Shown: in pieces, positions 24,560 to 38,100 of the stretch
Numbering within the stretch: the stretch's first letter is position 1
Layout of the letters: every line of letters begins with the position of its first letter
From: Phlebotomus papatasi
Taxonomy: Eukaryota > Arthropoda > Insecta > Diptera > Psychodidae
DNA length: 64,000 bases
Direction: 5' to 3'
Assembly (NCBI RefSeq): GCF_024763615.1
Contig: NC_077222.1
Location: forward strand, 1,488,001-1,552,000
Position numbers and translations under genes: made by a program
Notes under the pieces: generated by a model
What the model was told of the DNA's origin: nothing
Seen by the model: only the letters and a program-made list of their open reading frames with translations
Database searches by the model: none

Positions 24560-24699
24560 TAAATATTTAATCCCGTGAAATATTTTAGTTCCATCGTGCT
24601 CTGTGATTGGCCAGAGCTTTGAGAGCTTTGAAAACTTTTAAGCTCTAGCCAATCAGAGAACTCGATCGAACTGAAAAATTTAAAGGGATTAAATATTTA
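24560..24699. mobile_element. 140-bp fold-back element
   Basis: The left arm (aaatatttaatccc.., tctgtgattggccagagctt) pairs with the right arm (aagctctagccaatcagaga, ..gggattaaatattt). It could form a near-complete hairpin. Non-coding MITE. Confidence 0.65.
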
Positions 24700-24879
24700 C
24701 TCACAAGACGACTTTCTTAACTATTTAGAATATTTTTAGCCATATTTTCACCTACTGATCTATTTGATTTTTTTTCCTATTTTTTGTGATACTTGCCCTA
24801 TTAGTACAAAGTTACTTCGAGAAATGACTAGAGATTTTTCGCATAGACACATTTTAGAAAAGACTACTACAGAAATATA

Positions 24880-24898
24880 TGTATATATATATATATAA
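24880..24898. repeat. TA microsatellite
   Basis: A short (TA)n run just downstream of the robo1 stop codon, within the presumed 3' UTR. Confidence 0.7.
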
Positions 24899-24918
24899 AT
24901 TTGTCGTGTTTGGAACAC

Positions 24919-26117
24919 TTATTGCGATGGATCGTTAGTCTCGGCATAAACACAAGAGCTTTCTTCGCTGCAAGAGCAGCACGTGTCAGTGTCTTCACGC
25001 GAAGCATAACAGTCACTATTTTGTTCAATAAGTTTATCATTTGTCGAATAGTCGTCATTCCGATTGTATTCATATTCATGAGTTGTGGAAATTATTGGTG
25101 CATTCTCTCTGCCTCGTTCGCTCACCTCGGACAATTTCTTCTTCTTGGGATGATAGTGCCTTGGACATCTAATGGCTTGCCTTAGTGAATGCTCAGAACA
25201 TTCCGATGAGCATGTATAAATTATGTTGTGCTGATAGTCTGGATTTAGAATTTGCTGATGAGATGCCAGAGCATCGCAGCTACTGAAAATTTCCATTTTT
25301 GGGAATAAGAAAATAAACAATGAAAATTTGAATATTGCATAAAGTGCCAAAAGTTTGGACTCACTGAGAATTGTTGCAGCAATTACTTTGCTGTTGATTG
25401 TGCCGCTGATAGTCGGAATGTTGATGGCATTGCTTTTTAGGAACATGGTGATTATTTGGCATATTTGATACACAACATGTAAAATGACCTACATTTTGGC
25501 AGCATTTTTGATATTGGGCTCCCGGATAGGGTAATAGGCTATTGTATATATTTTCTGTATTATTCATCTGTTGATGCACATCCCAAGGAGTGTAGCTCGA
25601 GATTGAGTTTCCGCACGATGATCCACTATTTCCGGAAACTCTGAAATAAATTCAAACACAATCTCGATATTTCGGTTTTTGAACAATCGAAGGAAATCCT
25701 TACAATCCAGAACAGGACTTAGACCCTTGTTGTCCATTCCTATCCATTGGGATGTTGTCATTTGTGTAAAATAGTGCCGGATTTGTGCTTCCGGGTATTG
25801 GAGGTGGGTGTTCGGGTGGTGGTGGCAGGAAATCTGTCCAATTATTAGGAACTACTGTAAATATTATTCCACATTTTACACACAATTGAACACATCTTCT
25901 CGCTTGACTTACTCTGGGGAAATGGGGTGTAGGGTATCGATGGTTGGGGCTTGGCTTGAATGGCATTTGATGTGGGGCTGGAAGCGCCTGATGAATAAGG
26001 TTCTCGGCTGCAATTTGACCGTTTTGTGCAAGTGTCACTCGATGACCTACTACTTCCACTCGGATTGCCGCTATTGATGAGCATGGTTGTTGCATAAGGT
26101 GTCGGATTTTCAGGTGA
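24919..26117 (-). CDS. robo1: robo1 exons for CC1, CC2 and C-terminal tail
   Basis: Exons 26117-25913 (SPENPTPYATTM = CC1), 25854-25704 (NNWTDFLPPPPEHPPP = CC2, the Ena/Dock-binding type motif), 25640-25365 and 25282-24919, with introns of 58, 63 and 82 bp. The tail contains Gln/Asn/His-rich segments and a Cys-rich end (DTCCSCSEESSCVYAE). The stretch between HSCDALA and YTCSSECSEHS, where Drosophila Robo1 carries a proline run, is short and proline-poor here. Confidence 0.92.
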
Positions 26118-29100
26118 CTGGAAGAAGTTTCGAATAACCCATATATCAGACCCTTGTCAAAACTATTGACCTATTCGGATAAAGAATATTCGACGCATCC
26201 ATTCCATACTATGCTATCTCAGAGTTGCAACTTTTCAGGAGAGCTATGTAAAGTTGGTAAAATTCCTATGCTGCCAGTGTAATTTAGACACTTACACATT
26301 TCTTTCAAATTTAAGCTAACTTACCATCAATTTATTGATAATTACAAGATAATTATGTATAACTGTGTTATCACACTTTCACATTAAAATTTTAATATGA
26401 TTCACATAAATTGTCGCTGGTGAGAGTCCAAATGTGTAATTTGTGTGTTTGAATCATTTTATATTCAAAATTTGATCTATTTGTTGATGAAAAGGTAGAC
26501 TTGGCCCGCAAAATTTGGTATAAATTGATTTATAGCATTAATGCGAAAAATTAATGCGATTTTCTCTTTAATTTTTTAATGTGAAAAATATTTATGCTTT
26601 AGGTAAATTTAAACTTATTTTTTGCAGACCAAGTCCACTTTATCAATAAATAGAAAAACCCCAAATATTAAGTGACTCAACGACACAAATAACATATTTG
26701 GACGCTCACAAGCGACAATTAATGTGAATCAAATTAAAATTTTAATGTGTAAGTGTGATAACGCCGTAAGTCTCTTACACTTGAGATAAATCCGAAAAAG
26801 TTAAAATAACATTCCGGAAATGTTAATTTTACCCTGCATTGATCCGAAATCGGTGTAAATACTATGCTCTTTAGGTGTATTATAGGTTAAAGTTACCCTT
26901 TTTCATGTTAATTTTACTCTTAAAAAGGTGTAAAATTAACATTAAAAAATGTTGATGTATATTTACACCTAAAAAGTGTTAAAGTTATGAGGAAAAAAGT
27001 TAATCGCACCCCTGTTTTTTTCTTAGTGTAGGAAATTAAAACAAAATTCACATTATTCGAAGGCATGAACGTTCGAAGGGAGGGTATTCCCCCCTATATC
27101 GTAACCCGGACGTTCGGATGACCACTCAATTTTCCTTAGTTGTAGATCACGGTACATAATCGTTAAAGAGTTCACGAGCAATACGTCTTTCTCGAATATT
27201 TTGCAAAAAGTCTCTTTTATTTGCCCGAGCTAGAGGTCAAACGATAAGAGATTTCGACTTCCGGTCTTTGATGACCCCTTTCCCTTAAAAATCTATATTA
27301 TCTAAGATGATCTTTTTCCTTTTTCCACTCAACCCCTCTTTCACCGCGATAATCATGTTTTTTTTTAAATTTATTTTAAAAACGGATCCTAAAATTTCTT
27401 CATTTTGAAATTTTTTAAAGTAAACTACACTTTATCATTATGTACTTTTTCCTCAGAATCGGTTTGCGGTGCGAAATTATACCAGAAAAAGCACTATTTC
27501 AAAGGTGATGCAATTCAAAGGTGTATAATTTTCCCATTACCTCTTTTTTAGAGTTATTTTTAGATGGCATTGTAGAAATGAGCAGTAAAAAGTTAAAATT
27601 GAGTAGTAACAAAAAATTGAAACATTGATATTAGCCGTACTCACTATGGCGCTGTTATCTTGTAATATCGTTATCTCGTTATGTTCTAGTAATGTATTTT
27701 ATAAATGAAAAATTATAACAAGATAACAGATTACGGAGATTACGAGATAACAACGCCATAGTGAGTACGGCTATTATCGTTAAAATTTTGGTAAAGGGAA
27801 AACAAAGGGCTTTTCATTCTATCTGCAATAATTTAAATGTTAAATACATAAATTAGACCCATTTCTGTAAAGTTTTAAGTTTTTTACTGGTGATTTTTAA
27901 TTTTTTATTGCCCATTTTGAATTTTTTACTGCTCGTTTGCTTTTTGCCTTTTTAGATTAAAATTTAGAAGAGTTGTTTCAACGTTTTTAATGCCCAACGC
28001 ACAATAACTTTTGTTTTGTAAACATGTTTTTAGCATTTCAGTGAGAGTGAATGAGATCTAGATCTAGTCATCTCGCTCACTCTCATAGGAAATTTTGAAA
28101 ACATATTTACAATAACTTTTGTGCGCTGAGCATAAGAGTAACTCTTACTCTTTTTGTTCTAAGAAAATACAAGTTAAAGTAATCTTTTATAAAAAAAAAA
28201 CGTATTTTTTCTGACACATCAGAAAATGGATCAATTTTACTGTTATAATTTTACTGCTTGAACTCAAAGAGAGAGCAGTTATAATCGTCTTTTTCCAACT
28301 TGTCACTGTTCTGAAGTTTAAACGGTAAGAGATATCGACTTCCGGTCTTTGATGACCATCAATAAAAAATACAATATATCTAGAGACGTTTTTTAACCTC
28401 CCCACTCCCTCTCTATCCCCTGCAAAACCATATTTTTCTCAAAATTGGCCCAAGCTTTTTCAATGATTTTCGGAGATGTTTTAGAGGTAGTCCAGGCGAA
28501 CATTTACTGCAAATATACCTATGACCGGAAAACTCCATTTTAGATTATTGAAGGTCAAAGACGTCAAAGGTCAACCACTTTAGAAGGCCCATTTTTCAAG
28601 CGATTTGGTTAAATTTGGATTTTTTTGGAAAGGTATTGAAATTTCGAACCCGGCTGCATCGGTCTTCATCGGCAATCAATCACTGGTAAAAATGAAAGGG
28701 TCACCGAGGATTCTTTGAAAGGGTCCACGTTTTGACACCTATTAAACTCCGGATTAAGTGGATAAAAACTATGAAAGAATCATCTTTAGTGTTCACTCAG
28801 ATAAGAGATATATGGTATCAGTAATAAGTTCACGATAAAATATAATCTATCGTGATATATGTGCATGCAAAATTTCAAGAGATACAAGTGAACCTTTCAA
28901 AGGATCAAATATGATCCATTTTTTTCTGAAAAGAGTCAATTTGACCCTTTTATTTTTACCAGTGATCGGTTATGTACCGATTTCTTTATTTTCAAATGCT
29001 TTTGGGATTTTTTGAATCAATTTTGATCTCTAGTAGACCAGTAAGCACCAAAAGATCATGCGAAAAACTAATTCACGGTGAGCTCTATCTCGTGAGTTCG

Positions 29101-32100
29101 AGCATTCCGCAAAGCTGGGACGCATTGCCATCTCTTTTTGTGACTATTCTCAATTTGTTTTATCTTTATTGTTTGAACTCGAGGTCTCTATATACTGAAA
29201 AAAACTAAGGCATATTTCTAGTTGATGGGACGAACTTTGGCAAACAAAAATCATCTCGACTGAAGTTTATTCATAAAATGAAAATATTTCATATTACTTA
29301 CATACATACTTTTACTTTTAATATTCTTAACGTTCCATAGAGAAACTAGGCCTTCTCGCAATCGACAGATTTTCTGGACATCTATCATGATTTTTTTTTA
29401 TACAAGGATAGGATTGTCAATCCAATCCTATGCCCTTTTTGATCAAGAGTAGTGAAGCTCACTGGTTGCAATTGAAACATTTTTAACGCCAGAAAATTTG
29501 CTGATGATTTAAAGGGGATTCGAACCAGAGACACTTGCAGCATAAACCAGCAGCATAACTCGCCCGAAGAGTTGTTTTAACTCTTTACCTTTAGCTTACA
29601 GTGTACAGTAGACTCTCACTCAATCGGGCGACAAATTTTGTTGACAATTTTCACGTTTAATTATGAAGGTAATTTGCTCAAATTCGCTGTAGTTCTTCCT
29701 ATTTTTTCGTGATTCTTTATAATTGAGCGCTTTTTGTGGAATTTACAAAGGCTTTGACGCTAAATTCTATCACTAAACCGGATGACATTTTGCCCCATAT
29801 TCCCAATTGAGAGAGAGTCTACTGTATTAAGAATTTGTACAAGCTTGGGAATGTTAGAATTTATGACTTGGTAATTCCAAGGTGCTAATTAAGATTGGAT
29901 TACCTTCTGACAGCTGTAGAATGTGCTTAAATTCCTCGTATCTACTTCGGCATAATCTGTTCCTATTTCTCCATAAGATCCAGGCGTATTGGAAGAGTTG
30001 ACTAGTAGTTTGGCTTCACTAAGTCCAGAATCCTTGTCTGTATCTCCAGCTCTCCAGCCTCTATCTATCCAAATACTTTCTTTCCCATTTAAAGCTAGAG
30101 CTGTGATGTCGTTGGCGTTAACAGTAGGGACTGAAATTGAAAAAAAAAGTATTTAGGGCTTTTGGTTTTTTAAATCGCAAAATGAAGAGGAAATACTGAC
30201 CGTTCAAATGATTTATTCCCTTGCTAAGTCTGTGCTTCTTTCGGAAAAATATCATTGCCGTTCCCGAAGCCACAATTATTGTCACAAGCATAAGAATAAG
30301 AAGGATCATGAACCAGGGTTCATGCACGATATCCCTTTTCTGGGGCTCCTCAGAAGTTGAGGCTGATCCACTTGGATGAGCGCGAGGTGGTGAAATGATA
30401 TGGGATGGATCCATTAAGAGCGTGACAGGTTGAGAATATGGTCCGGCTCCGACCCTTGTGTAGGCCACAATGCGGATGTTGTAAGTGGCTCCTATTGTAA
30501 GGTTGTTCAACATTACGGACATTGTGGTAGCATTGAGGGTCATTTGTGCCAAAATTTTCGATGAATTTCCCGCTTTTACTTGAATCTTGTACCCCAATAT
30601 TATGCCATTGTGATGCTGATTCTGGGGCGGTAGCCAGCGTACCCAACCAGCCGTGAGATTCAACATTCCCGTCTGAACGCTGTCAGGTGGTGCAGATGGG
30701 ACTGAAAGTGAAATATTGTGGTTAAGGGTGGGTGAATTTCTACATCAAGAGGTTTTCCGCCCAATTTACCATCTTCAAGGGTTTGCACAACTTTCGAATT
30801 GCTAGGCTGACCTTCGACACTCTGATAGAAAGGTGCAATGAAAAATTCGTATTTTGTGAATTTCTTCAAATTGGCCACAACATGAGTTTCCAATTTGGCA
30901 TTCATAATTGTGATGATGTTGTAGTTCTGTGAACCACTGCTAACATCACGAAAACGCAAATACAACCCTTGAATATATTCATCATTGAATGTGATATGAA
31001 GTCTCCAGTCCAAACGGATGGATGTTGAATTAACAGCTACTGCATTAACAAGTTCAACAATCTGCAAAAGACATAATAAATATTGTCAGAAAATCAAGCA
31101 CAAAATTTTCCCGTCACTAGACTTCAACACCACAATTATTAATTGGTTAAAATGTCACCTTTTCACTGAGAACAGCACGAGCTGCAATTAATTTTGATTG
31201 TGGTATTATTTCACTTCTGGCTCCCAATGTCTTGGCAGTATGAGACAATAGCGATGGGATAGACAGTCCATAGATATTTTCGGCACGTACCAAAAATACA
31301 TAGGAAGTTGCTGGCTTTAATTCGGTTATCTGTAGGAAAATAAATTTCACAGTTCTTTATGTCCTTTTCGGAAATAATAACCAATTATCCTGTCGCTCAG
31401 ACTTACCGTAATTGTTTGATTTGGCACACGATGAGCCGCAACCACCCAACCAGTCTGTAAATCTGAGCTAAAATACTCCACCGTGTATCTGGAAAAGTTT
31501 TTAAAATTTAATTATTTGCACAATGCTCGGATTTAAAATTTAATTATTCGTTTTTAATTATTTATGCCTTTGAAAACATTTTTAGATCAAGAAAGTTTTA
31601 TGAAATCGAAATTATCATTCTCTGTTGCACTCAAAATTGGCTTCAAGTAATTTGATTTAGTTGTGACGTTCAAAAGAAGAAGAAGAGTCCGAAGGAGTGG
31701 GATAGGATTAGGAAAAGCTTTTAAGAAAGAAAAGGATGCAGATTTCGTTTACATGAAATTTTCCTGATCTAAAAGGTATGCCAGAGTTATAATGGCTCCG
31801 GCACAACTTTTAGATCAGTAAAAATTCATGTGATTGATATTCACAAATATTTTGCGTATAGATATTTTATTCTTTCGCACTCAAAATTCGATTCAACTCA
31901 ATTTAATGTGGTGTAAAGTTCAAAAGAAGAAAGTCAAAAATGCTGGGATAGATCTATACAAAATGTTTGAGAAAGAAAGGGATGTGAATTTCGATTACAT
32001 GAAATTTTCTCGATCTAAAAGGCGTGTCAGAGTTATAAATCCTCTGGCTCACCTTTTTGATCAGGAAAATTTCATAAAATCAAAATTCATATTCCCTTCT

Positions 32101-35100
32101 TAAAAAATTTGTATATGACTTGCTAACTCTTTCGCAGTCTTCTTCTAAATTTGAATATCACACCGAATTAAATTTAATTCAGTCTAATTTTGAGATTAGA
32201 AGAGTGGAATAGACTTCTCCAATTCTTCTGAGTAAGAAAGGGATGTGAATTTCGATTAGATGAAATTTTCTCAATCTAAGAGGTGTGTCAGAGCCATAAT
32301 AATTTAATTTCAAATTCAATCATTCGTTTCTAATAGTTCCGGCACACCTTTTAGATCGTTTATATGTACGAAGTATGTTTTATTCATTTATTTATTATTA
32401 AGCGATTATTTATTTATTTATTTATCTATTTATTTATTTAGTTAGTTATTTATTTTTATCGGGCAGGCAGTAAAAATAGGCTTGTTGCCTAATGGCCTCT
32501 ACACACTACAGAAATTTATGTCCATATTTTAGAGTTTTTCCTACACAAGTGTAGGGAATTTACTTCAATATGGACATAAATTTCTCTAGTGTGTAGAGGC
32601 CATAAGACCTAACCGGGATTAAAAGGGGGGGAAACAAAAAAAAAACCTTTTAGATCAGGAAAATTTCATAAAGTCAAAATTTACATCCTTTTCATTCTTA
32701 AAAGCATTGCATATCTCTATCCTACTCTTTTGCACTCTTTTTTCTTCTTTTTAACATCACACCAAATTAAATTTAGTTCAGTCCAATTTTGAGATCGGAA
32801 AGTAGGATAGACTTATGCAAACCTCTTGAGAAGGAAAGGGACATGAATTTTGAAATTTTACCGAGCTAAAAGGTGTCCCGAAGACATAATGATTTATCTC
32901 TCCAAAAAGTCTTTTAGATCAAGAAAGTTTTGGTAAATCTAAATTCACATTCTCTTCGCACTCAAAATGGACTTGAACTAATTTGAATTTCCTATGATGA
33001 ATAAAAGTAGAGGAAGATGAGTGTGAAATAATAAGATACTCAACACTTTTTAGAAATAAAGGAAATGTGAATTTTGATTTCATGACATTTTCCTGACATA
33101 AAAAGTGGACTAGAGTCATTAATAATAATTTATGCGTTTGGCAAATCTTTTATATCAGGAAAATTTCACATTTTCTTTCTTCCCAAATGTTTTGCAAGTG
33201 GTTATTCCACTCTTTCGCACTCAAAATTGGCTTGAACTAATTTGAATTTGTTGCGATGTTCAAAAGAAGAAGAAGAGTGCAAAAGAGTGGTAAAGACATA
33301 TACAAAACTTTAGAAAGAAAGCGATGTGAATTTGGATATTATGAAAATTTCTTGATGTAAATCTAAAAGGTCTGCTGGAAAGGAGGTATTAAAATTAATA
33401 TTTACTGATCCAATTTTGTTTTGAATTTCAAGATCTGTCAAACGAATTTAATTTTGTTCACATTGCTTAAAAATTACGCCCACAAAAAGAGTTTGAGCCC
33501 AATACAAGAGCTTTAAAAGTAAAATTACGCTTTTTAGGTGTGATTCCTTCTAATCACACCTATTTGTTAATTTTCTGGCAATCCTTATGTCTCCGATACA
33601 GCTTTTAGATCGATAATATTTCATGAAATCGAAATTCGCATCCCTTTCTTTCTCAAAAGATTTGTATAAGTGTAATCCACTCTTTAAGACTCAAAATTGG
33701 ACTGAACTAAATTTAATTTGATGTGATGTTCAAAAGAAGAAGAAGAGTGCGAAAGGGTAAGACAAACATATGCTAAACTTTTAAGAAACAAAGGGATGTG
33801 AATTTTGATCTTATGAAATTTTCCTGATCTAAAGGTGTGCCAGAGCCACTGTAAATCAAGATCAATTTAGTCATGACGCCTTTCGAAAAACCAAAAAGAT
33901 TTCCTACAAGATTCAAAAACATGACAAGACTAAATCTAATTTGAATTTCTCAAAGTCTAAAAGCTTATAAAAAGCTTACACATTCAATAACCTTTATATA
34001 TCTCACTGACAGTGAGTATTGTTTTGATTTACTTATCGAATACTAATTTTACTTAACGAATACCATTATACTTAACGAAAGGTAAATGGAAATCACCTTA
34101 AATTGTTTCCCATTTTTTTTTCAACATTTCTATATCGAAAGAATTATTTGGTGTAATTTTTACGGAAATATATTTTTGCAGTGAAAACAAAAAACTAAAT
34201 AGATAGGAATTCATTGACACTGCATGACAAACCTATGTCCTTGCCACTAGCGCCACTATTGGCAGAAAACTATCGCTAGACGGCGCTGTCAATTATTCTT
34301 AACTTCTCACCCAAATTTTTAAGTGGAGTAAAAAACGAGTAAAAAAATGATTAGTCAAAATGAACCGAAAATGAAAAAAATATATTTTTCTCTATTTTTA
34401 GGCATTTGTAATTTTATGGTTTCATTTATTTAATTTTTATTGACCATTTTTACCAAAGTACCTGCCCAAGCTGTTGCAGCCGAAAATAATTGCTCTAAAA
34501 AAATTATGTATCAAACGAAGTAAAAAATTTAGTACACAAACGGTGGAAAATAGCCTTTTAATTTATAATCTCTCCGTTTGGAAAAGTTATGAAATCCCTT
34601 GTACAACTCTGACTACCAATAGAAAGGTGCTGCATAGTTCAAGCAATAAACTAAAATTGTGCAATAATTTTAAAGCCAATCTCAGAACGATGTTATATGC
34701 TTAAAATCAATAGCACATTTCAAAATGAAATGGGAATCGTTTAAAAGTTTAAACCACTGTAAAAAGTTATGGCAGAGTTTGAAATTTGGAGAAAAAAAAA
34801 GAATGATAGAATAGGGGAGAAGGTTCAGTTTGTGGTATTCCAAAAGTTCTGGGATGTTCTCGTTAAAAAGTTTAACCATAAAATGGTTTTTGAGTGCGTG
34901 ATGAGTAGCCCTGAGTGCGTATGTGTGTTTCAGACAAATTAGGCCAATATTTAATGCATTATGTACATTAAGGATTTTGATGTGGGACACTTACCCAATT
35001 AATGAGGACGCTTCTTCGCTTTGATTTCGTCTCCAGGACAGTGTTATGGAATTTTCTGTGATATTAATGATTCTGGGTGCTGAGGGTGGTGCTGGAAAAC

Positions 35101-38100
35101 TGCTAGGGTCGGGTATTCTGTGAAATATTGGTGATGTACTTTTCTTCACTGTTAGGGATGCTGACCATGATGTTTCACCACTCTCTGACGATGCTGTGCA
35201 AGTATAGAGTCCTGAGTCGGCCAACTGCAAGTCTGAAATGTGCGTTATAATTGATTAATTAAGGGATAAAAAAATCCCACCCAAAAGCCATTTAATGCAG
35301 CAAACTTACTCGTTAGTCTGAGGGATCCGTTCTGTTGGATCATAAAATTCCGCTGCCCCGCTGCCATAGCCATTCCGTCTTTGTACCATTTTATGGTGGG
35401 TGGTGGTGTTCCAATGGCCTGACAGGGCATCAGAGTTGCGCTTCCAAGTGGCAGTGTTTGGTTGCTTGGTCCGATTTGAATAATTGGGGGTGGTATGTCA
35501 TCAACTGATGTCACCTGGAATAATTAATGATACACTGATTAGTCCATTAGTGTCATATTGTTGGATATGTGAAAAACAAAATAGCAAATTAGGTGTACAC
35601 CATTTCCTCCCTAAAATGTTCATTGTCATTCCGCAGGGTAAATATCGTATGAAACAGTGAATGTCATAATTTTATTGCTCAACCCCCGCGGATAGCAAAT
35701 TGGGGAGCAAAGAGTTAGATATAATAGTATATGACAGGGGTGTCTAGATTTTTTTTTATTGTTTGATACGCTCGCGTTAGTTATTAAATATTGCAAAAAT
35801 TGAGGGAGGATTTTTTGACATTGACGTGTTTTCCAAATAAAATATTTATATCCTACATTCGGATTTGTATGAAAGTTTACAATTGCATATTAAAAAGAGA
35901 AGTAAGGTCTTAGTAAAGCTTGAGAATTAACAATTGAGAACAGTTGCCAGCGCCACTTGCGGAAGAAAACAGTGCCCTCGCGCGGAGGAACAGATTGTCA
36001 GTGTCAATGTCATAATCTTCCTATATTGTAGTTTTTAAACAGAATTTAATTACTGATGTATTCTGTAAAAAATAGAGACTTCTACGGGAAAAACCAATAC
36101 ATTTTCGTCGTAAGGTTATTATGTCAAATTTGAACATTTCTATTCTGAAAAATAGAAAAGTTTTGTTAAATGGTCAAGTGGATCTTGTTAAAATTGTGTC
36201 AAAATGATGATGTTTGCCAATTTGACAAAACTTTGACAAACATTTTACATGATTCACCGTGGTGCCACTTATAAGATTAATATTAAGAGTAAGAAAAGAC
36301 CGAAAGAGAGGTGTATAGTAAGCAAAATTTCAAATGGAAAATCACGTGTTTTAGAAAGAGCACAATCTAACAGAGTAATAAGATGAGTAAGATATTACTG
36401 TTCATATTAATTGTTTTCTGAATCGTATTACTGGCAATTCGAGCAATTTTCCATGCATACCAACAGTGATTCGGTCAGTTTTCGAGCGATTGTATGGCTG
36501 CCAACTTTGTACGTAGTGGGGACATGCGAGAAAGAGACAAGATATAACACTTACTATCGTTTTTTGCCATTCTCGCAGTTCAGAAAGTATTCATCTTGAT
36601 ATAAATTCTTTATATCCAATGGTCGCGGCAATCTCACTGGATTTCCAGCAGTCTTTTCTATCAAGTCCAAAGATTTTACAATTAAAAAGCCGCGTAGAGT
36701 TCCCTGGATTTTCCGCTCAAAATGCGCGTGGATTTCCGAGAAGAAATTTGACGCTAAATTTCCTCCTAGTTTTCCATGGACGTTTGCAGAACTCTGTGGA
36801 CCGTCTAATAAGAAACGTCCGCGAGTTTTCATGGATTTTTCCGACGAATATTTTCACGTCTTTTCCTATGGATTATTAGCGATATAATTGGCAGTCAGCC
36901 CTTTAAAAATTCGGAAAAATCCTCTTTATTTCCACGAAATACTCCGCGGAGTTTTCCATGCAACAGCCTTAGAAGCTTCCATGGTTTAATATTGCGGAAT
37001 TCCACGACTTTTCCAGTAGATTATTTTTAATTTTTCTTAAAAAATAATTACTAAAATTGATTAAAAATGGCGTGGAATTTTAATGGAAAATTTCTACAAA
37101 AAAAAACATCCACAAATAAATGGAGGATCAGTGCCAATAATTGGTACATTGGAACTAAGAGAGTATTCATTTATCAGACAATCACTCAATTGTTCTACTT
37201 TTCAGTTGAAAATATTGATACCATATATCGTACATTTGAGTATGTCTAGCTCGCAAGAATTATAGCGTTAGGGCGAAAAACAAGTGCGGAATATTAGTGT
37301 TTACTTCCGTGGATTCTTAGTCGGAAATGGATAGGAAATTATACTCAGAATAATCAAAAGAAATTTTGAATCAATTTTCAGACAATGCTATGAGATATTT
37401 TGCAAGAAAATACCTCTGATTTTTTTTTCAAGGAATTCCACGCGAGAAAAACTGATACAGTATAGTCTCTCAAATCTGAGTCTCTCAAATTCGAACGACG
37501 ACGTTTGGATTCAAAATCTCAATTGTGGGGTTATGTTAAAAAATTCGTATTCTGGCTGGATGGATGAAAATCATATTTATGTGCTTCTTCCTGAATGTTT
37601 ACATACATTATGATCGTATAAAATGATGTTATCACCAAGACTTGTTAGAAAGTACGGAAATTTGATTCAAAGTACAATTTAATCTCACATAAATTTCGTT
37701 AGTTTTGAAAAAATCGTTCGAATTTGGGAGGTGAGAAATGTCAAAAATACCCCCCGAGCGTTCGAATTTAGAAGATTCTACTGTAACTTTGCAGAATTTC
37801 AAGCGGAATTTTAGCGTTTATTTCCACGGAAGCTCACGAGGAAAAATAGAAGATAGATTCCATGGATCTTTCTGTTACTCGTGAAACTCTGTTACTCTGT
37901 TACTCGTGACACCACTGTCAGTTGGCTACTGATTCGACAAAACATTTCCATATTCAATATGGAAGAACATCCTTTTGACAAATTTTTCTTCTAGTTTGTC
38001 AATAGGATGTTATTGCATATAGAAAGTGAGAAAAAGTTTTGATAAAAATCGGCGGATAACTAGATTTTGTTAAAAGTTTGTCAAGGGGATGCTTTTCCAT

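Larger units (their letters stand above)
17231..24918. other. Intergenic repeat-rich region between the convergent genes
   Basis: Copy 3 (+) and robo1 (-) converge on this 7.7-kb region. It probably includes the robo1 3' UTR at its right end, but many AATAAA complements make its limit undecidable by eye. It contains a LINE tail, a decayed retroelement piece, low-complexity T-rich DNA (about 20.6-21.3 kb) and nested inverted-repeat elements at 22.5-24.7 kb. The open frames at 20371-21142 are phenylalanine- and isoleucine-rich products of T runs, not genes. Fragments containing 'gggctaaac' and 'cttcagacct' around 17330-17770 match others near 56290-56510. Confidence 0.6.
26118..29903. other. 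robo1: robo1 intron between CC0 and CC1 exons
   Basis: A 3.8-kb intron made largely of mobile DNA: a Harbinger-like MITE (26360-26769), a second MITE (26776-27030), 138-bp and about 140-bp fold-backs (27629-27776, 27988-28130), a dispersed repeat (about 28316-29110) and a mariner-like MITE (29604-29826). No additional exon was recognised. Confidence 0.75.
31561..33847. repeat. Tandem series of about eight fold-back elements
   Basis: Units of about 230-260 bp run near 31561-31791, 31791-32040, 32041-32305, 32330-32890 (interrupted), 32891-33125, 33126-33375 and 33585-33847. Each opens like ctccggcacaccttttagatc, then a gaaattttcat segment, and closes with the reverse complement (cctgatctaaaaggtgtgcc). 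The centre carries 'actctttcgcactc' and 'gaagaagaagagtgcgaa'. Each unit is thus an imperfect palindrome. Isolated relatives lie at 50136-50865 and 60137-60435. Confidence 0.85.
31489..34994. other. robo1: robo1 intron within FN3-1, fold-back array
   Basis: A 3.5-kb intron. About 31561-33847 is a series of related fold-back elements (separate entry), interrupted by another MITE and a TTTA repeat. The remainder (33850-34990) is AT-rich with no recognised exon. Confidence 0.75.
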
